DNA from: Gluconobacter sp. Gdi
Lineage (GTDB): Bacteria; Pseudomonadota; Alphaproteobacteria; Acetobacterales; Acetobacteraceae
DNA length: 64,000 nt
Direction: 5' to 3'
Assembly (NCBI RefSeq): GCF_014132155.1
Contig: NZ_BLJQ01000009.1
Span: 1-64,000, forward strand
The translations under genes and the position numbers were made by a program. The notes under the pieces are model-generated. The model saw only the letters and a program-made list of their open reading frames with translations. It did no database searches and was not told the DNA's origin. How positions within the stretch are numbered: position 1 is the first letter of the stretch; each line of letters begins with the position of its first letter. Below, piece after piece: positions 15,975 through 24,801 of the stretch.

Positions 15975-16430
15975 ATGGCTCCACGCGCCCTTTCTCTGGC
16001 AGGCTGCATCCTGCTGGCTACGCCCCTGCTTGCCGGGTGCAAACTGGTTGATCAGCGCACGTTCAACCCGCAGGCTGGCAAACCGCCCCAGCCATATATC
16101 CCGCCACCGCCCCCCGCCCCGAAAGCGAAACCGCCATTCCTGCAGATCGAGGGCGGGACTCCGGAATCCGAGTACGGACCTGTTGTGGATCAGGCTGTTA
16201 AGTCAGCGTTGGCCCGCAAGGAAAACGTCCTGTTCATCGTCAGGCTTCTGGTTCCGCTCCAGTCTGATCCGGCAGCGCAGGCCAAGGCCATGACGGAGGC
16301 TACACAAACGGATCTGGAACCAGTCGCCCACAGAATCAGCACGGCGGGCGCCCAGCCTATCCAGATCGAGATGCATGCTCTCACCGATCCATCGGTCCAG
16401 CATCCGCTGATCCGTGTGGACGTACGCTGA
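15975..16430 (+). CDS. Small lipoprotein, unknown
   Basis: 151 residues from ATG 15975 (upstream in-frame ATGs at 15873 and 15933 would lengthen the leader beyond a normal signal peptide). The signal LSLAGCILLATPLLAGC ends in the lipobox LAGC, so the mature protein would be lipid-anchored. A proline-rich spacer (about residues 45-60, YIPPPPPAPKAKPP) leads to an alpha/beta domain of about 90 residues with no family that I recognise. The gene is followed after 25 bp by a glycosyltransferase gene, so an envelope role is possible but unproven. Confidence 0.75.
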   Translation: MAPRALSLAGCILLATPLLAGCKLVDQRTFNPQAGKPPQPYIPPPPPAPKAKPPFLQIEGGTPESEYGPVVDQAVKSALARKENVLFIVRLLVPLQSDPAAQAKAMTEATQTDLEPVAHRISTAGAQPIQIEMHALTDPSVQHPLIRVDVR

Positions 16431-16455
16431 CCAGCCACCACGGAAACATACCATT

Positions 16456-17898
16456 ATGCCAAGTGCAGCCTGCGCCGTTCTGACCCATAATGCCGCTCCT
16501 CTCCTGAAGGAGTGGCTGCTATGGCATCTGGCACTTGGGTTCGAGCGCATTCTCGTGCTCGATGCGGGCTCCACAGACAATACGCAGGCCATCGCCCTCA
16601 CCGCAGAACATATCGGCCCGGTTGAATTTCATGAATTCGCCAGAACGGATGACCTCTCCCCTCATGAGCTTCGTCAGGTTCTGACAGCCGAAGCCGTTCG
16701 TCTGGTAGGGCGGGAACAGGATTGGCTGCTGGTTCTGGACGTTGATGAATTCCTCGATCCGGACACAACGCTGGACAATCTCCTTGTGACGGCAGGAGAT
16801 GCTGATGCCATTGCCATTAACTGGTGCGTTTACGGCAAACCTCTCGAGCCAGTCCCGGCCGGATCTGTGATTCAGGCATCTTCCTACCGCAGTGCTTCCA
16901 CCTTCCCTGACAATGGAATGGCCCGGCTATTTGCACAGACAGAAAATCTCCCGGTCCTGATGGACGTTCTATCTCCGGATTTCTCTCCCCAACGCATTGT
17001 CCGCCCAGATGGCACACCAGTCGATCAGGCTGGCCCAGGTCTCCCCGTCTCGTGGGAAGGAGCGCGCATTCTTCATTATGTCTGGGCGGGAGACCCGGAC
17101 ATGCCCCCTCACCTTGCCGAACATTATTTCTGCCGGGATGAGGAAGATCTCTCTCCGAGACGGAGACTGCCTGATGTGTCCGTAATCCGGCATGACTTTA
17201 TGGATGCACAAGCCTATCGAGGGCTGGCAGACCTTCTGGATCGGCTGCACCAAGATCCTTCCATGGCCTTACCCGCGCTTCCGGATGCAGGAAGTTCCAT
17301 GCCGGACCATGGCCAGCACGAGCGATTTTCTTTTCATCGTGTCCTGCCATCCGCAAGAGAACGTCTTCTTCTGACACCTCAGACGGCTCCTCTGCCAACA
17401 CGCACACGGACTGGTTTTATTCGGGACGGAGCAGGCAATTTTCTGCTCGTCGGTGAAGATGGATTTCCCGGCTTATCAAACGATCAGAACATACAAACGA
17501 CGGAAAAACTGGCCGCCATCTATCAAGACAGCCATCCTGAAATCCTCATGCTCGCGTCTTTAAACGGACATCCTGTTCAACTGGCGAACCAGTCTCTTCT
17601 CCGCCCCGTCCTGAAAATACGTTGGATTGACGCCAACACATTTGTTTTCGAGGACGAGAGCAGCCTTGCCGACACGTTGTTTCACTTCGTGGTCGCCGAC
17701 GAGAAGATTTCTCTGGATCTCCCGCCCCTTCCAGCCACCGATACACCGGAAGGCCTTTCTTTCAATGGGTTCTGTGCCTGGTTTATTCGCCATCCCAAGT
17801 GCGCACTGCGAGATGTAGCACGCGTCATCGCTCTGCTCTCTGAAAAGGGGCGGAGCGATCTGGAAAACGTTGCACCAGAATTACAAACGTTCCTCTGA
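16456..17898 (+). CDS. Glycosyltransferase, GT2-like (Glyco_tranf_2_4 type)
   Basis: 480 residues from ATG 16456. The N-terminal third is a GT-A fold of the Glyco_tranf_2_4 type: ACAVLTHNAAPLLKEWLLWHLALGFERILVLDAGSTDNT, HELRQVL, and the metal-binding stretch DWLLVLDVDEFLDPD. Residues from about 300 on form a second, unassigned domain. The acceptor is unknown; proteins of this type modify surface polysaccharides. No signal peptide, so the enzyme is cytoplasmic. It follows the lipoprotein gene and ends three bases before the convergent ExoVII-like gene. Confidence 0.8.
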   Translation: MPSAACAVLTHNAAPLLKEWLLWHLALGFERILVLDAGSTDNTQAIALTAEHIGPVEFHEFARTDDLSPHELRQVLTAEAVRLVGREQDWLLVLDVDEFLDPDTTLDNLLVTAGDADAIAINWCVYGKPLEPVPAGSVIQASSYRSASTFPDNGMARLFAQTENLPVLMDVLSPDFSPQRIVRPDGTPVDQAGPGLPVSWEGARILHYVWAGDPDMPPHLAEHYFCRDEEDLSPRRRLPDVSVIRHDFMDAQAYRGLADLLDRLHQDPSMALPALPDAGSSMPDHGQHERFSFHRVLPSARERLLLTPQTAPLPTRTRTGFIRDGAGNFLLVGEDGFPGLSNDQNIQTTEKLAAIYQDSHPEILMLASLNGHPVQLANQSLLRPVLKIRWIDANTFVFEDESSLADTLFHFVVADEKISLDLPPLPATDTPEGLSFNGFCAWFIRHPKCALRDVARVIALLSEKGRSDLENVAPELQTFL

Positions 17899-17901
17899 TT
17901 T

Positions 17902-18939
17902 TTAGAGGATACGGGCCAGAACCAGACCGGCCAATAGGCCCAGAGCCAGCAGAATCAGGCCGTTCCGCAAGCGAACTCCCAATGGTGCCCCAACCGGAAT
18001 AGCGGCCATGGACGTTGCACTCTCCCGGAGTGCCACAATTTCTTCCTGCTGCGCACGCTCCTCCTCCTGCCGCTGCCACACACGACCGCTCATCTTGCGA
18101 ATATAGTGCCCCGCATCCGCAGGCGTCGTTGCAGAATGATCCACCAGCCGTTCCGCCAGTGTCCGATTAGCAGTATGTCCGACGCCCAGAACACGGTGCG
18201 CCACACAGTTGGAGAGCGCTTCCAACACGAGCGGATGCTCGAACACCGCGAAATCAGAAGCATCTCCACCGCCACGGATCAGGACAATAATGTCTTCCCG
18301 ACACGTACCGATGGCATCGGCAATGCGGTGTGGATCCGTCATGGCCACGGGGAGTGCTCGAATACGCTCCGGACGCCACCCGCCCCCCAGTGCCTGAAGA
18401 AAATCTTCCGAAACCAGCGCATTGGAAGATGCAGAATGAATCAGAAGCAGTCTGGCGTCCCGGCGCTCGGGATAGGGCTGAAACTGCCAGTTCAACCCTC
18501 TCAGAACATCCAGCAGGGATCGCTCTGCCCGATCCACTTTCTGGCGACCAGGGTCATGCGGCTCAACGGTAAGCACTTCAAACCGCAGGGCAACCTGCCC
18601 GCGCAGATGACGAGCGCGCAGAAAACCTGTCACTCGCACATGATCTCCAGCGCGCACATCTGCCGCTGCGAGAACCAGTTTGGTTGCTTCCAGAGAGATG
18701 GACGTTCCAAGCTGCGGGTCGATCAGAGGAAGCTGATAATATTTCTTGTACGCATTAGGCGCGACATCGCCCAGTTGCCCCTCTACCGCGAGAGGAAAAC
18801 TCCATTCTTCAAACCGTCCGCAGATCTCATCCAGCCGGGCCATGAACAGATCCTGAACCTGAAGCGGCGACAGGACTGGCATGGCAGCCATATCATTGGC
18901 TGAAGAATCAGTTCGGGTGCGTCTCGGAAAAGCGTCCAT
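17902..18939 (-). CDS. ExoVII large-subunit-like protein with C-terminal membrane helix
   Basis: 345 residues, shorter than XseA (about 450-500). Residues 20-115 look like the OB-fold domain (PLAVEGQLGDVA, HVRVTGFLRARHLRGQVALRFEVLTVEP). The XseA-type catalytic core follows: LLLIHSASSNALVSEDFLQAL, VLIRGGGDASDFAVFEHPLV, and GVGHTANRTLAERLVDHSATTPADAGHYI. In XseA the last motif reads GHExDxTLxD; here the Asp is Asn. The long coiled coil that binds XseB is replaced by a short basic/acidic stretch and a membrane helix (GLILLALGLLAGLVLARIL). It may be an inactive, membrane-attached relative rather than the housekeeping nuclease. Confidence 0.7.
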   Translation of the reverse strand: MDAFPRRTRTDSSANDMAAMPVLSPLQVQDLFMARLDEICGRFEEWSFPLAVEGQLGDVAPNAYKKYYQLPLIDPQLGTSISLEATKLVLAAADVRAGDHVRVTGFLRARHLRGQVALRFEVLTVEPHDPGRQKVDRAERSLLDVLRGLNWQFQPYPERRDARLLLIHSASSNALVSEDFLQALGGGWRPERIRALPVAMTDPHRIADAIGTCREDIIVLIRGGGDASDFAVFEHPLVLEALSNCVAHRVLGVGHTANRTLAERLVDHSATTPADAGHYIRKMSGRVWQRQEEERAQQEEIVALRESATSMAAIPVGAPLGVRLRNGLILLALGLLAGLVLARIL

Positions 18940-19032
18940 GCCGCACCATATGGAGTAAGAACAGATGTTCTCACAGAGGGTGCAGCAGCCCTCACAGCAT
19001 TTTTTTATGTATTTTCAGAAGGTTGGTCCGTC

Positions 19033-19431
19033 TTGACCGGTTCTGCTCCTCAGGATCTTCTCCTCCGACTTCAAAAGTCCAGTTTTCGGGCACGGTTTCA
19101 TCTGGATGAACAGGCACGCCTTTATCTGGAAAATCGTGGGCTGGATGCTGTCATGGAACATGGCACAGCCTTCATCCGGGATCGTCTGGCACCTGCATGG
19201 CCGGCGCAGGACGGAAAGCAGACGCCGATGCGAGGGCATCCGGTCTTCATCGCACAGCATGCAACGGGCTCATGCTGCCGGGGATGTCTGGCGAAGTGGC
19301 ATGGAATTCCCGCAGGGAAGCCTCTGTCTCGTAACGATCAAGACGCCATTCTAGCTGTCCTGCGCGCATGGATCCTGAAAGATATGGGGACGGATGTTCC
19401 CCACAAACCTGCTCAGGGCGTGCTGTTTTGA
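19033..19431 (+). CDS. DUF4186 protein
   Basis: 132 residues, read from TTG 19033 with AGAAGG upstream. The DUF4186 pattern is strong: SSFRARFHLDEQARLYLENRGLD, a conserved DGKQTPMRGHPVFIAQHATG, then CCRGCLAKWHGIPAGKPL and a terminal AILRAW-like helix. The CCxxC cluster plus two His suggests bound zinc. Function of the family is not known to me. It stands alone and its end overlaps the convergent permease gene by 19 bp. Confidence 0.85.
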   Translation: MTGSAPQDLLLRLQKSSFRARFHLDEQARLYLENRGLDAVMEHGTAFIRDRLAPAWPAQDGKQTPMRGHPVFIAQHATGSCCRGCLAKWHGIPAGKPLSRNDQDAILAVLRAWILKDMGTDVPHKPAQGVLF

Positions 19432-20726
19432 ATCTTTTTCCCTCGTGGCAGAAAACGCTCTGCCAACAGGATGACAACAATCGCAAAAGCGCCCATTTCG
19501 ATTTGTGAACGGGTCTCAGCCTGAATCATCATGGCAATGATCGCCAGACCAATCAGCGCAAGCGCCACATAGGCCCCAAATGCTTTCTGAGGCATCAGCT
19601 TCAACCGTCCCAGAACCAGCAGGGCGTTGTTGAAAAGCATGAACCCGCCTGTGAGGCTGACAAGAACAGCAAAAATAACGCCCGGCGACAGAACAGCTGT
19701 CACCGCCACAAGAATGGCACTTCCGACACTGGCGAGAAGCGCGCGACGGGGAAGCTGCGTTTTAGGCTCAACCGCCAGAAAGACTGCAGGAGCATCTCCC
19801 TGTTCAGCCAGTTCGAACAGAATGCGCGAGGTGACGTAAATCCCGGAGTTCAGGCTGGAAAGCGCCGCTACGAGAATGACAATGCCCATTGCCAACCCGG
19901 CGAAAGGCACATGAAACCGGTTCAGAACCAACAAAAATGGTGACTGTCCAGGTACGATGTCACTCCAGGGCACAAGGCACAGAATCATCGAGATGGTAAC
20001 AAGGTAAAAGCCACCAATGCGAAGAGGAATGGTCCGTGTTGCGCGGGCAATGTTCACTTCCGTGTTGTCGGACTCAACTGCGGCCACCGTCGCAATTTCA
20101 CTCCCACCCATCGAGAAAAGCACTGTTGGAATAACGGCGAGAAGCGCCATTAAGCCGTGAGGCATAATACCGCCATGCGCAAACAGGTTTTCCTGCACGG
20201 GGATGGAATGCGCCCCGAACGCCCAGATACCAATTCCGATGAAAAGCACGATGGCAGCCACTTTGATGGCTGAAAACCAGTACTCGAACTCACCGTACCC
20301 TTTGACAGACAACAGATTGATGGCGGTCATCACGCCCAGAATAAGGAGTTCCAGAACGGCATAGGGAACAGGGATATAGGGCGCGAGCATGGATGTTACG
20401 GCGATGGCTTCAACGCCAATGACCGTCACCCAGGTCAGCCAGTAGGTCCAGCCTGCGACAAAACCGAAGCGATCCCCAAGAGCATGGCGGATCTGTCCGA
20501 GAAAGGACGCACGCCCTGGTGTCTGTGAAGCAAGGTCTCGCATCATGCCGTTTACAAGCCAGACCAGAAGTCCCGCCAGAACGTATGACACGATGACGGC
20601 TGGTCCACCCATCGACAGGGCAGCCGAGCAGCCGATGAAAAACCCAGCACCAATCACCCCGCCCAAGGCAATCATGACAACATGTCTCGTCCGGAGACTT
20701 TGGGCGAGCTGATCTGTCTGGGTCAT
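19413..20726 (-). CDS. Amino acid permease, APC family
   Basis: 437 residues with twelve predicted membrane helices. The N-terminal RHVVMIALGGVIGAGFFIGCSAAL is the APC helix-1 motif where substrate binds, followed by GPAVIVSYVLAGLLVWLVN and GRASFLGQIRHALGDRFGFVAGWTYWL; IPTVLFSMGGSEIATVAAVES is the helix-6 region. This is the amino acid transporter family that includes GabP and AroP, driven by protons. It is followed upstream by an Lrp-type regulator on the same strand (26 bp away), and the divergent operon encodes amino-acid enzymes, so it probably imports their substrate. Confidence 0.88.
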   Translation of the reverse strand: MTQTDQLAQSLRTRHVVMIALGGVIGAGFFIGCSAALSMGGPAVIVSYVLAGLLVWLVNGMMRDLASQTPGRASFLGQIRHALGDRFGFVAGWTYWLTWVTVIGVEAIAVTSMLAPYIPVPYAVLELLILGVMTAINLLSVKGYGEFEYWFSAIKVAAIVLFIGIGIWAFGAHSIPVQENLFAHGGIMPHGLMALLAVIPTVLFSMGGSEIATVAAVESDNTEVNIARATRTIPLRIGGFYLVTISMILCLVPWSDIVPGQSPFLLVLNRFHVPFAGLAMGIVILVAALSSLNSGIYVTSRILFELAEQGDAPAVFLAVEPKTQLPRRALLASVGSAILVAVTAVLSPGVIFAVLVSLTGGFMLFNNALLVLGRLKLMPQKAFGAYVALALIGLAIIAMMIQAETRSQIEMGAFAIVVILLAERFLPRGKKIQNSTP

Positions 20727-20751
20727 GAAGTGTCCTTGTCCGTGGTCTGTG

Positions 20752-21213
20752 TCAGACTGGAAGATCCCGGTTATCTGCCAGGGTTTCCATGGTCATGTAT
20801 GAGGTGATGGCATCCAGCTCGACCTTGCTGATGATCTGCTGATAGACACGGTCGAAATCGTTCATGTCGCATGCCACGACCTTGAGAAGATAATCATACT
20901 CACCGGCAATCCGGTAAAAATCAACGATGTTTGGGATCGAAACGACCACTTTGCGGAACGTTTCAAACCATTCGTGTGAATGATGACGTGTCCTCATCAG
21001 CACAAAGACCGTCAATGTCAGGCCAAGCGCCTGAGCATTGAGACGGACGGTATCGTGGCTGATGATTCCACTTTCCCGCAGGGCGTTCAGGCGCCTCCAG
21101 CAGGCATTCTGGGAAAGGCCAACCTGTTCAGCCAGTTCACGCTGGGACGGCGTCCCCTGCTTCTGGAGAATGCGAAGGATGGCACGGTCCGTTTGATCGA
21201 TGATTCTGCTCAT
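20752..21213 (-). CDS. Lrp/AsnC-family regulator
   Basis: 153 residues. The N-terminal helix-turn-helix: IIDQTDRAILRILQKQGTPSQRELAEQVGLSQNACWRRLNALRESGII. The C-terminal RAM domain, which binds effector amino acids, holds HEWFETFRKVVVSIPNIVDFYRIAGEYDYLLKVVACDMNDFDRVY. It sits between the permease (same strand) and the aminotransferase operon (divergent), so it is the probable local regulator of amino-acid uptake and conversion. A 12-bp palindrome lies in the divergent gap. Confidence 0.92.
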   Translation of the reverse strand: MSRIIDQTDRAILRILQKQGTPSQRELAEQVGLSQNACWRRLNALRESGIISHDTVRLNAQALGLTLTVFVLMRTRHHSHEWFETFRKVVVSIPNIVDFYRIAGEYDYLLKVVACDMNDFDRVYQQIISKVELDAITSYMTMETLADNRDLPV

Positions 21214-21233
21214 AATGATGTAAATGACAACAA

Positions 21234-21245
21234 AAAACCGGTTTT
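21234..21245. promoter_or_regulatory. Palindrome in the Lrp/aminotransferase gap
   Basis: AAAACCGGTTTT, a perfect 12-bp palindrome, lies 21 bp before the lrp start and 82 bp before the aminotransferase start. AT-rich flanks make it a plausible Lrp-type site. Confidence 0.4.
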
Positions 21246-21326
21246 CGTCTACAAGAAAGAGACAGTTTCCTATCCGCCATTGAGATATTTTCCTCTGACG
21301 AGATCAGGTTAAGAGGACAGGGCATC

Positions 21327-22802
21327 ATGGAAACGATCGGCAGTCTCGACAACAGTGCAACAGCGCTGGAGCAATTTGAGAAAATGCTCCGTGCAGGTGG
21401 CCGCGACGCCCTCCGCAAGGGCGTCCTTGGAGACGGCACGAAGTTCATGAGCCCCTTTGGTGTTCAGTCGCTTCTTTATGCAGATTATGTCGCTTCAGGC
21501 CGCGCGCTTGTTCAGGTCGAAACATTCGTCATGAACGAAGTTCTTCCCTACTATGCCAACAGCCACACTGAAGCGTCTTTGTGTGGGGCGTACATGACGC
21601 GAATGCGGAATGCCGCCCGTGACGCAATTGCTCGGCTTTGCCATGCCCCAAAGGATCGTTTCACGACCATTTTCATGGGCAACGGCGCAACAGCAGGCCT
21701 GAACCGTCTCGTACATCTGCTGGAAATCCCTGCCCGCTGTGCTGCTGGAAATCGTCCGATCATTTTCATTGGCCCGTATGAGCATCACTCCAACATCCTC
21801 CCCTGGCGGGAAAGTGGCGCCGAGATCATCGAGATCCCGGAAGCCGAGAATGGTGGTCCAGATCTGGCCATTCTTAAACAGGCATTAATCACCTGCGACG
21901 AAGGGCGCCTGAAAGTCGGCTCTTTCTCCGCAGCGTCGAACGTCACCGGCATCATGACGGATGTAGATGCCGTAACGGAACTTCTGAAAAAGCACGGGGC
22001 TCTGGCGATCTGGGATTATGCGGGTGCCGCTCCGTATCTTCCCATCGACATGAAGCCGGGCACGCCTTTCGAAAAAGATGCCGTGGCAGTGTCCTGTCAC
22101 AAGTTTATCGGTGGCCCGGCAGCCTCAGGCGTCCTGATCGTCCGCAATGACGTAGTGACGCGGTGCGGCCCGGTTCTTCCAGGCGGAGGAACTGTGCGGT
22201 TCGTGTCCCCCTGGAACCATGACTACACCACCAGCCTTGCGGCTCTCGAAGAGAGTGGAACACCAGATGTGGTCGGAGACATCCGCGCGGCACTGGCCTT
22301 CATCGTCAAGGACGTCATCGGCCAGACTTTCATGAGCGACCGCAATGCGGAACTTCGCGCCCGCGCCGTTGCCCGTTGGAGCAAAAACCCGAATATCCGC
22401 ATTCTTGGTCACGCCACAGCTGAAGCCCTGCCCATCTTCTCCTTCCAGGTCCGGGACGAAAGCACAGGTGGCTTCATCCACCAGCAGCTTTTCACGCGCA
22501 TGCTGTCGGACCGCTACGGCATTCAGGTGCGTGGCGGATGCGCTTGTGCAGGACCGTATGCACATCGCCTGCTCGACATTGACGAAGCGGCCTCAGATGC
22601 AATTCGTCAGGCCATTCTATCTGGGCAGGAAATCGAGAAGCCCGGCTGGACGCGCCTGAACTTCAGCGTGCTGATGGATGATGCCAAAGTCGAACGCATT
22701 CTCGATGCTGTCGATGAGCTGGCGCTTGATCCTTATTCGGTCGCGGCCGCTTACGAATGCGATATCTCGACAGCCCGGTTCCGTCCAAAAGCTGCTGCTT
22801 AA
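21327..22802 (+). CDS. Class V aminotransferase / cysteine desulfurase-like PLP enzyme
   Basis: 491 residues. Fold type I PLP enzyme of the class V group: YADYVASGRAL near the start, NSHTEAS (about residue 75), FMGNGATAGLNRLVHLL for the cofactor phosphate, GPYEHHSNILPWRESGAEI, SFSAASNVTGIMTDVDAV, ALAIWDYAGAAPYLPIDM, and the Schiff-base lysine in VAVSCHKFIGGPAASGVLIV. The C-terminal GGCACAGPYAHRL resembles the Cys loop of desulfurases. It may remove sulfur or amino groups from a small amino acid; the substrate is not evident. Divergent from an Lrp regulator and followed by an ornithine-cyclodeaminase-type gene 83 bp downstream, likely one operon. Confidence 0.85.
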   Translation: METIGSLDNSATALEQFEKMLRAGGRDALRKGVLGDGTKFMSPFGVQSLLYADYVASGRALVQVETFVMNEVLPYYANSHTEASLCGAYMTRMRNAARDAIARLCHAPKDRFTTIFMGNGATAGLNRLVHLLEIPARCAAGNRPIIFIGPYEHHSNILPWRESGAEIIEIPEAENGGPDLAILKQALITCDEGRLKVGSFSAASNVTGIMTDVDAVTELLKKHGALAIWDYAGAAPYLPIDMKPGTPFEKDAVAVSCHKFIGGPAASGVLIVRNDVVTRCGPVLPGGGTVRFVSPWNHDYTTSLAALEESGTPDVVGDIRAALAFIVKDVIGQTFMSDRNAELRARAVARWSKNPNIRILGHATAEALPIFSFQVRDESTGGFIHQQLFTRMLSDRYGIQVRGGCACAGPYAHRLLDIDEAASDAIRQAILSGQEIEKPGWTRLNFSVLMDDAKVERILDAVDELALDPYSVAAAYECDISTARFRPKAAA

Positions 22803-22885
22803 CCCAGACAGGGACGCTCTCTCGCCATCCCTTCATCTTCAAGCCAAAACGGGGCATCTTCCAGACAACAGCAGGAAGGTGCTCC

Positions 22886-23785
22886 ATGAAGACTTTGACC
22901 GCCGCCGAAACGCGAAAACTGCTCCCCTTTCCCGCTCTCGTAGAAACACTTCGGAAAGCAGGTCAGGACTATCATGCCGGGCAGATCTCCTGTCCTGAAC
23001 GCATGGTTGTGCCAACGCTTGATCGCTCCGGGACGGTCATGTCCATGGTTGCGTGCGCGCCTGATATTCTCACGACAAAACTTCTGACCCTTTATTCTGG
23101 CAACTCCGCACGCAGCCTTCCTGCTATTCAGGGGCAAGTCATGTGCATGGATGCTGTCGATGGACAGTTTCTGTTCGCATTGGACGGCGTTGCTACAACG
23201 GAGCGACGAACCGCCGCCATCTCCATGCTGGGGTTGGATTGCTTTCGCCCAGACACTCTGGAAACGGTTCTTCTCATTGGTACAGGCGTACAGGCCAAAG
23301 CTCATCTGGAAGCGCTGAATGTGCTTTATCCGGGCCTCACGGTTTACATTCGTGGCCGCTCCCGTGAGAGCGTAGCCGCGCTGACAGGAAGCGACGCATA
23401 CCCTGCCCTGAGGCTTCGCAACGATGACGAAGCCTGCGACCCGGATGTGGTCGTCACCGTGACCAGCAGCCAAAGTGTTCTGTACGACGCGCCGCCAAAG
23501 TCTACGCGACTGATTATTGGTGTGGGGGCTTATCGACCGGAAATGATTGAAATTGGTCCGGCCATCGTCAACGGAAGTACCTGTATTGTGGATGATCCCG
23601 TTGGTGCACCGTCAGAGGCGGGAGACATCATTCAGGCAGGGAAAAACTGGGAAGAGGTCCAACCTCTGGCCGCTTACCTATCCGGCAAAGAAAAACCGGA
23701 AGGTCCGGTATTTTTCAAGAGTGTCGGCTGTGCTGCGTGGGATCTGGCAGCGTGTTGCCTTGCCCGGCAAACACTGGGCCTCTAG
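22886..23785 (+). CDS. Ornithine cyclodeaminase / mu-crystallin family oxidoreductase
   Basis: 299 residues from ATG 22886, preceded by AGGAAGG. Family features: N-terminal MKTLTAAETRKLLPFPALVETLRKA, TTKLLTLYSGN, ALDGVATTERRTAAISMLG, the Rossmann motif VLLIGTGVQAKAHLEAL, VVVTVTSSQSVLYD, and C-terminal VDDPVGAPSEAGDI. The family includes ornithine cyclodeaminase, alanine dehydrogenase and delta-1-pyrroline-2-carboxylate or ketimine reductases; the last is the likeliest role given an adjacent PLP enzyme and amino acid permease, but that is inference. Slightly shorter than typical (about 320). Confidence 0.85.
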   Translation: MKTLTAAETRKLLPFPALVETLRKAGQDYHAGQISCPERMVVPTLDRSGTVMSMVACAPDILTTKLLTLYSGNSARSLPAIQGQVMCMDAVDGQFLFALDGVATTERRTAAISMLGLDCFRPDTLETVLLIGTGVQAKAHLEALNVLYPGLTVYIRGRSRESVAALTGSDAYPALRLRNDDEACDPDVVVTVTSSQSVLYDAPPKSTRLIIGVGAYRPEMIEIGPAIVNGSTCIVDDPVGAPSEAGDIIQAGKNWEEVQPLAAYLSGKEKPEGPVFFKSVGCAAWDLAACCLARQTLGL

Positions 23786-23795
23786 GAGGCGGCAC

Positions 23796-23822
23796 CCCGT
23801 CCGAGAATACTGCTCAGACGGG
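23796..23822. terminator. Hairpin between convergent genes
   Basis: CCCGTCCGAG (23796-23805) pairs with CTCAGACGGG (23813-23822) with one mismatch around a 7-base loop, in the 48 bp between the ornithine-cyclodeaminase-like gene and the convergent channel gene. No T run follows. Confidence 0.5.
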
Positions 23823-23833
23823 ATAAGCCATCT

Positions 23834-24724
23834 TTACCAGAGATAGACAAGCTTCATGTAATACGCATTCGTCTCAGGCACGTTTCTGCCATCGACAGAA
23901 TGAGAATACCGACCAGTTAATGAGACGCGCTTGGAAATATTGACCATGGCGCCCACACCCAGTGCGACTTCACGCCCACTGGATTCACTGACCCAACTGT
24001 TGGCAGTGTTGTCCCGCATTCCGGCTGTGTTCTGCCAGTCGAATGCAAAGAACGGCTCAACAATCTTGCTCGCTTTCCAGCTGAAACGCAGGTTGGAATG
24101 AAAGACCGTCCCTGGCGAGTAGCTGTGCTCGCCTGTCTTGTGCTTCGTGGATGCTACAATTGCACCCAGATCGCCATCGAAGCTGAAATGCTTCCATTCA
24201 TAATCGAACATGAAGCTGGACAGGTTTGACCAGTAGCTCGGGGACAACGCATCCCGTGTGCCAACTGGCGTCTGCATGAAGGTCTGGATACCGAAGGTGC
24301 TGTGAGCATTCGGCTTGAACCAGACAGCAGGGCCCACGATTGTCGGACCGAGGCCACCGTAATCCTTGCCCTGTGCCAGAACGAAGCTTTCCGACTGAAT
24401 GACTTCAAACGCAAAACCGACATGCGGCAGAGCATCGAAGCTGCGGAAATGCACGTACTTCGTCATGCCTGCCCAAGTGTGGCTTCCGCCTGTGGGCTGA
24501 CGCCGGCCACCACTGTCATAGGTATTGCCGGCAACGTTCCCGTCTCCGTATTGCACGAGCACGTTGAAAGGTTTGAAATCTACCGGCAGGTCGTATTCGT
24601 GCGGGCCGATGATGGCCAGTGGAATATCGGCTGCATGGACCGCAACTGCTGGCAGAAGGGATGACGCGGGCAATAGGATACTCAGGGCCCGGAGACACCC
24701 TCCGGTCCAGGTTTTGCGAGACAT
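23834..24724 (-). CDS. Outer-membrane channel-like protein (phenol MetA type)
   Basis: 296 residues from ATG 24724. A signal peptide (about residues 1-33, LRALSILLPASSLLPAVAVHA) is followed by DIPLAIIGPHEYDLPVDFKPFNVLVQYGDG. The rest alternates polar and aromatic residues as in a beta barrel and ends in a strand with terminal Trp (MKLVYLW), typical of outer-membrane proteins. The pattern matches the transporter family PF13557. It follows the glucose dehydrogenase gene 77 bp downstream on the same strand, so it may pass sugar or sugar acid across the outer membrane for the dehydrogenase. Confidence 0.75.
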   Translation of the reverse strand: MSRKTWTGGCLRALSILLPASSLLPAVAVHAADIPLAIIGPHEYDLPVDFKPFNVLVQYGDGNVAGNTYDSGGRRQPTGGSHTWAGMTKYVHFRSFDALPHVGFAFEVIQSESFVLAQGKDYGGLGPTIVGPAVWFKPNAHSTFGIQTFMQTPVGTRDALSPSYWSNLSSFMFDYEWKHFSFDGDLGAIVASTKHKTGEHSYSPGTVFHSNLRFSWKASKIVEPFFAFDWQNTAGMRDNTANSWVSESSGREVALGVGAMVNISKRVSLTGRYSHSVDGRNVPETNAYYMKLVYLW

Positions 24725-24801
24725 GACATTTATTTCCGTCGAAGAAGTAGAGCGTGGAGCGCATACCCTAAAGGACACGCTCCAGCAGTAATCCGGTCAG
24801 A

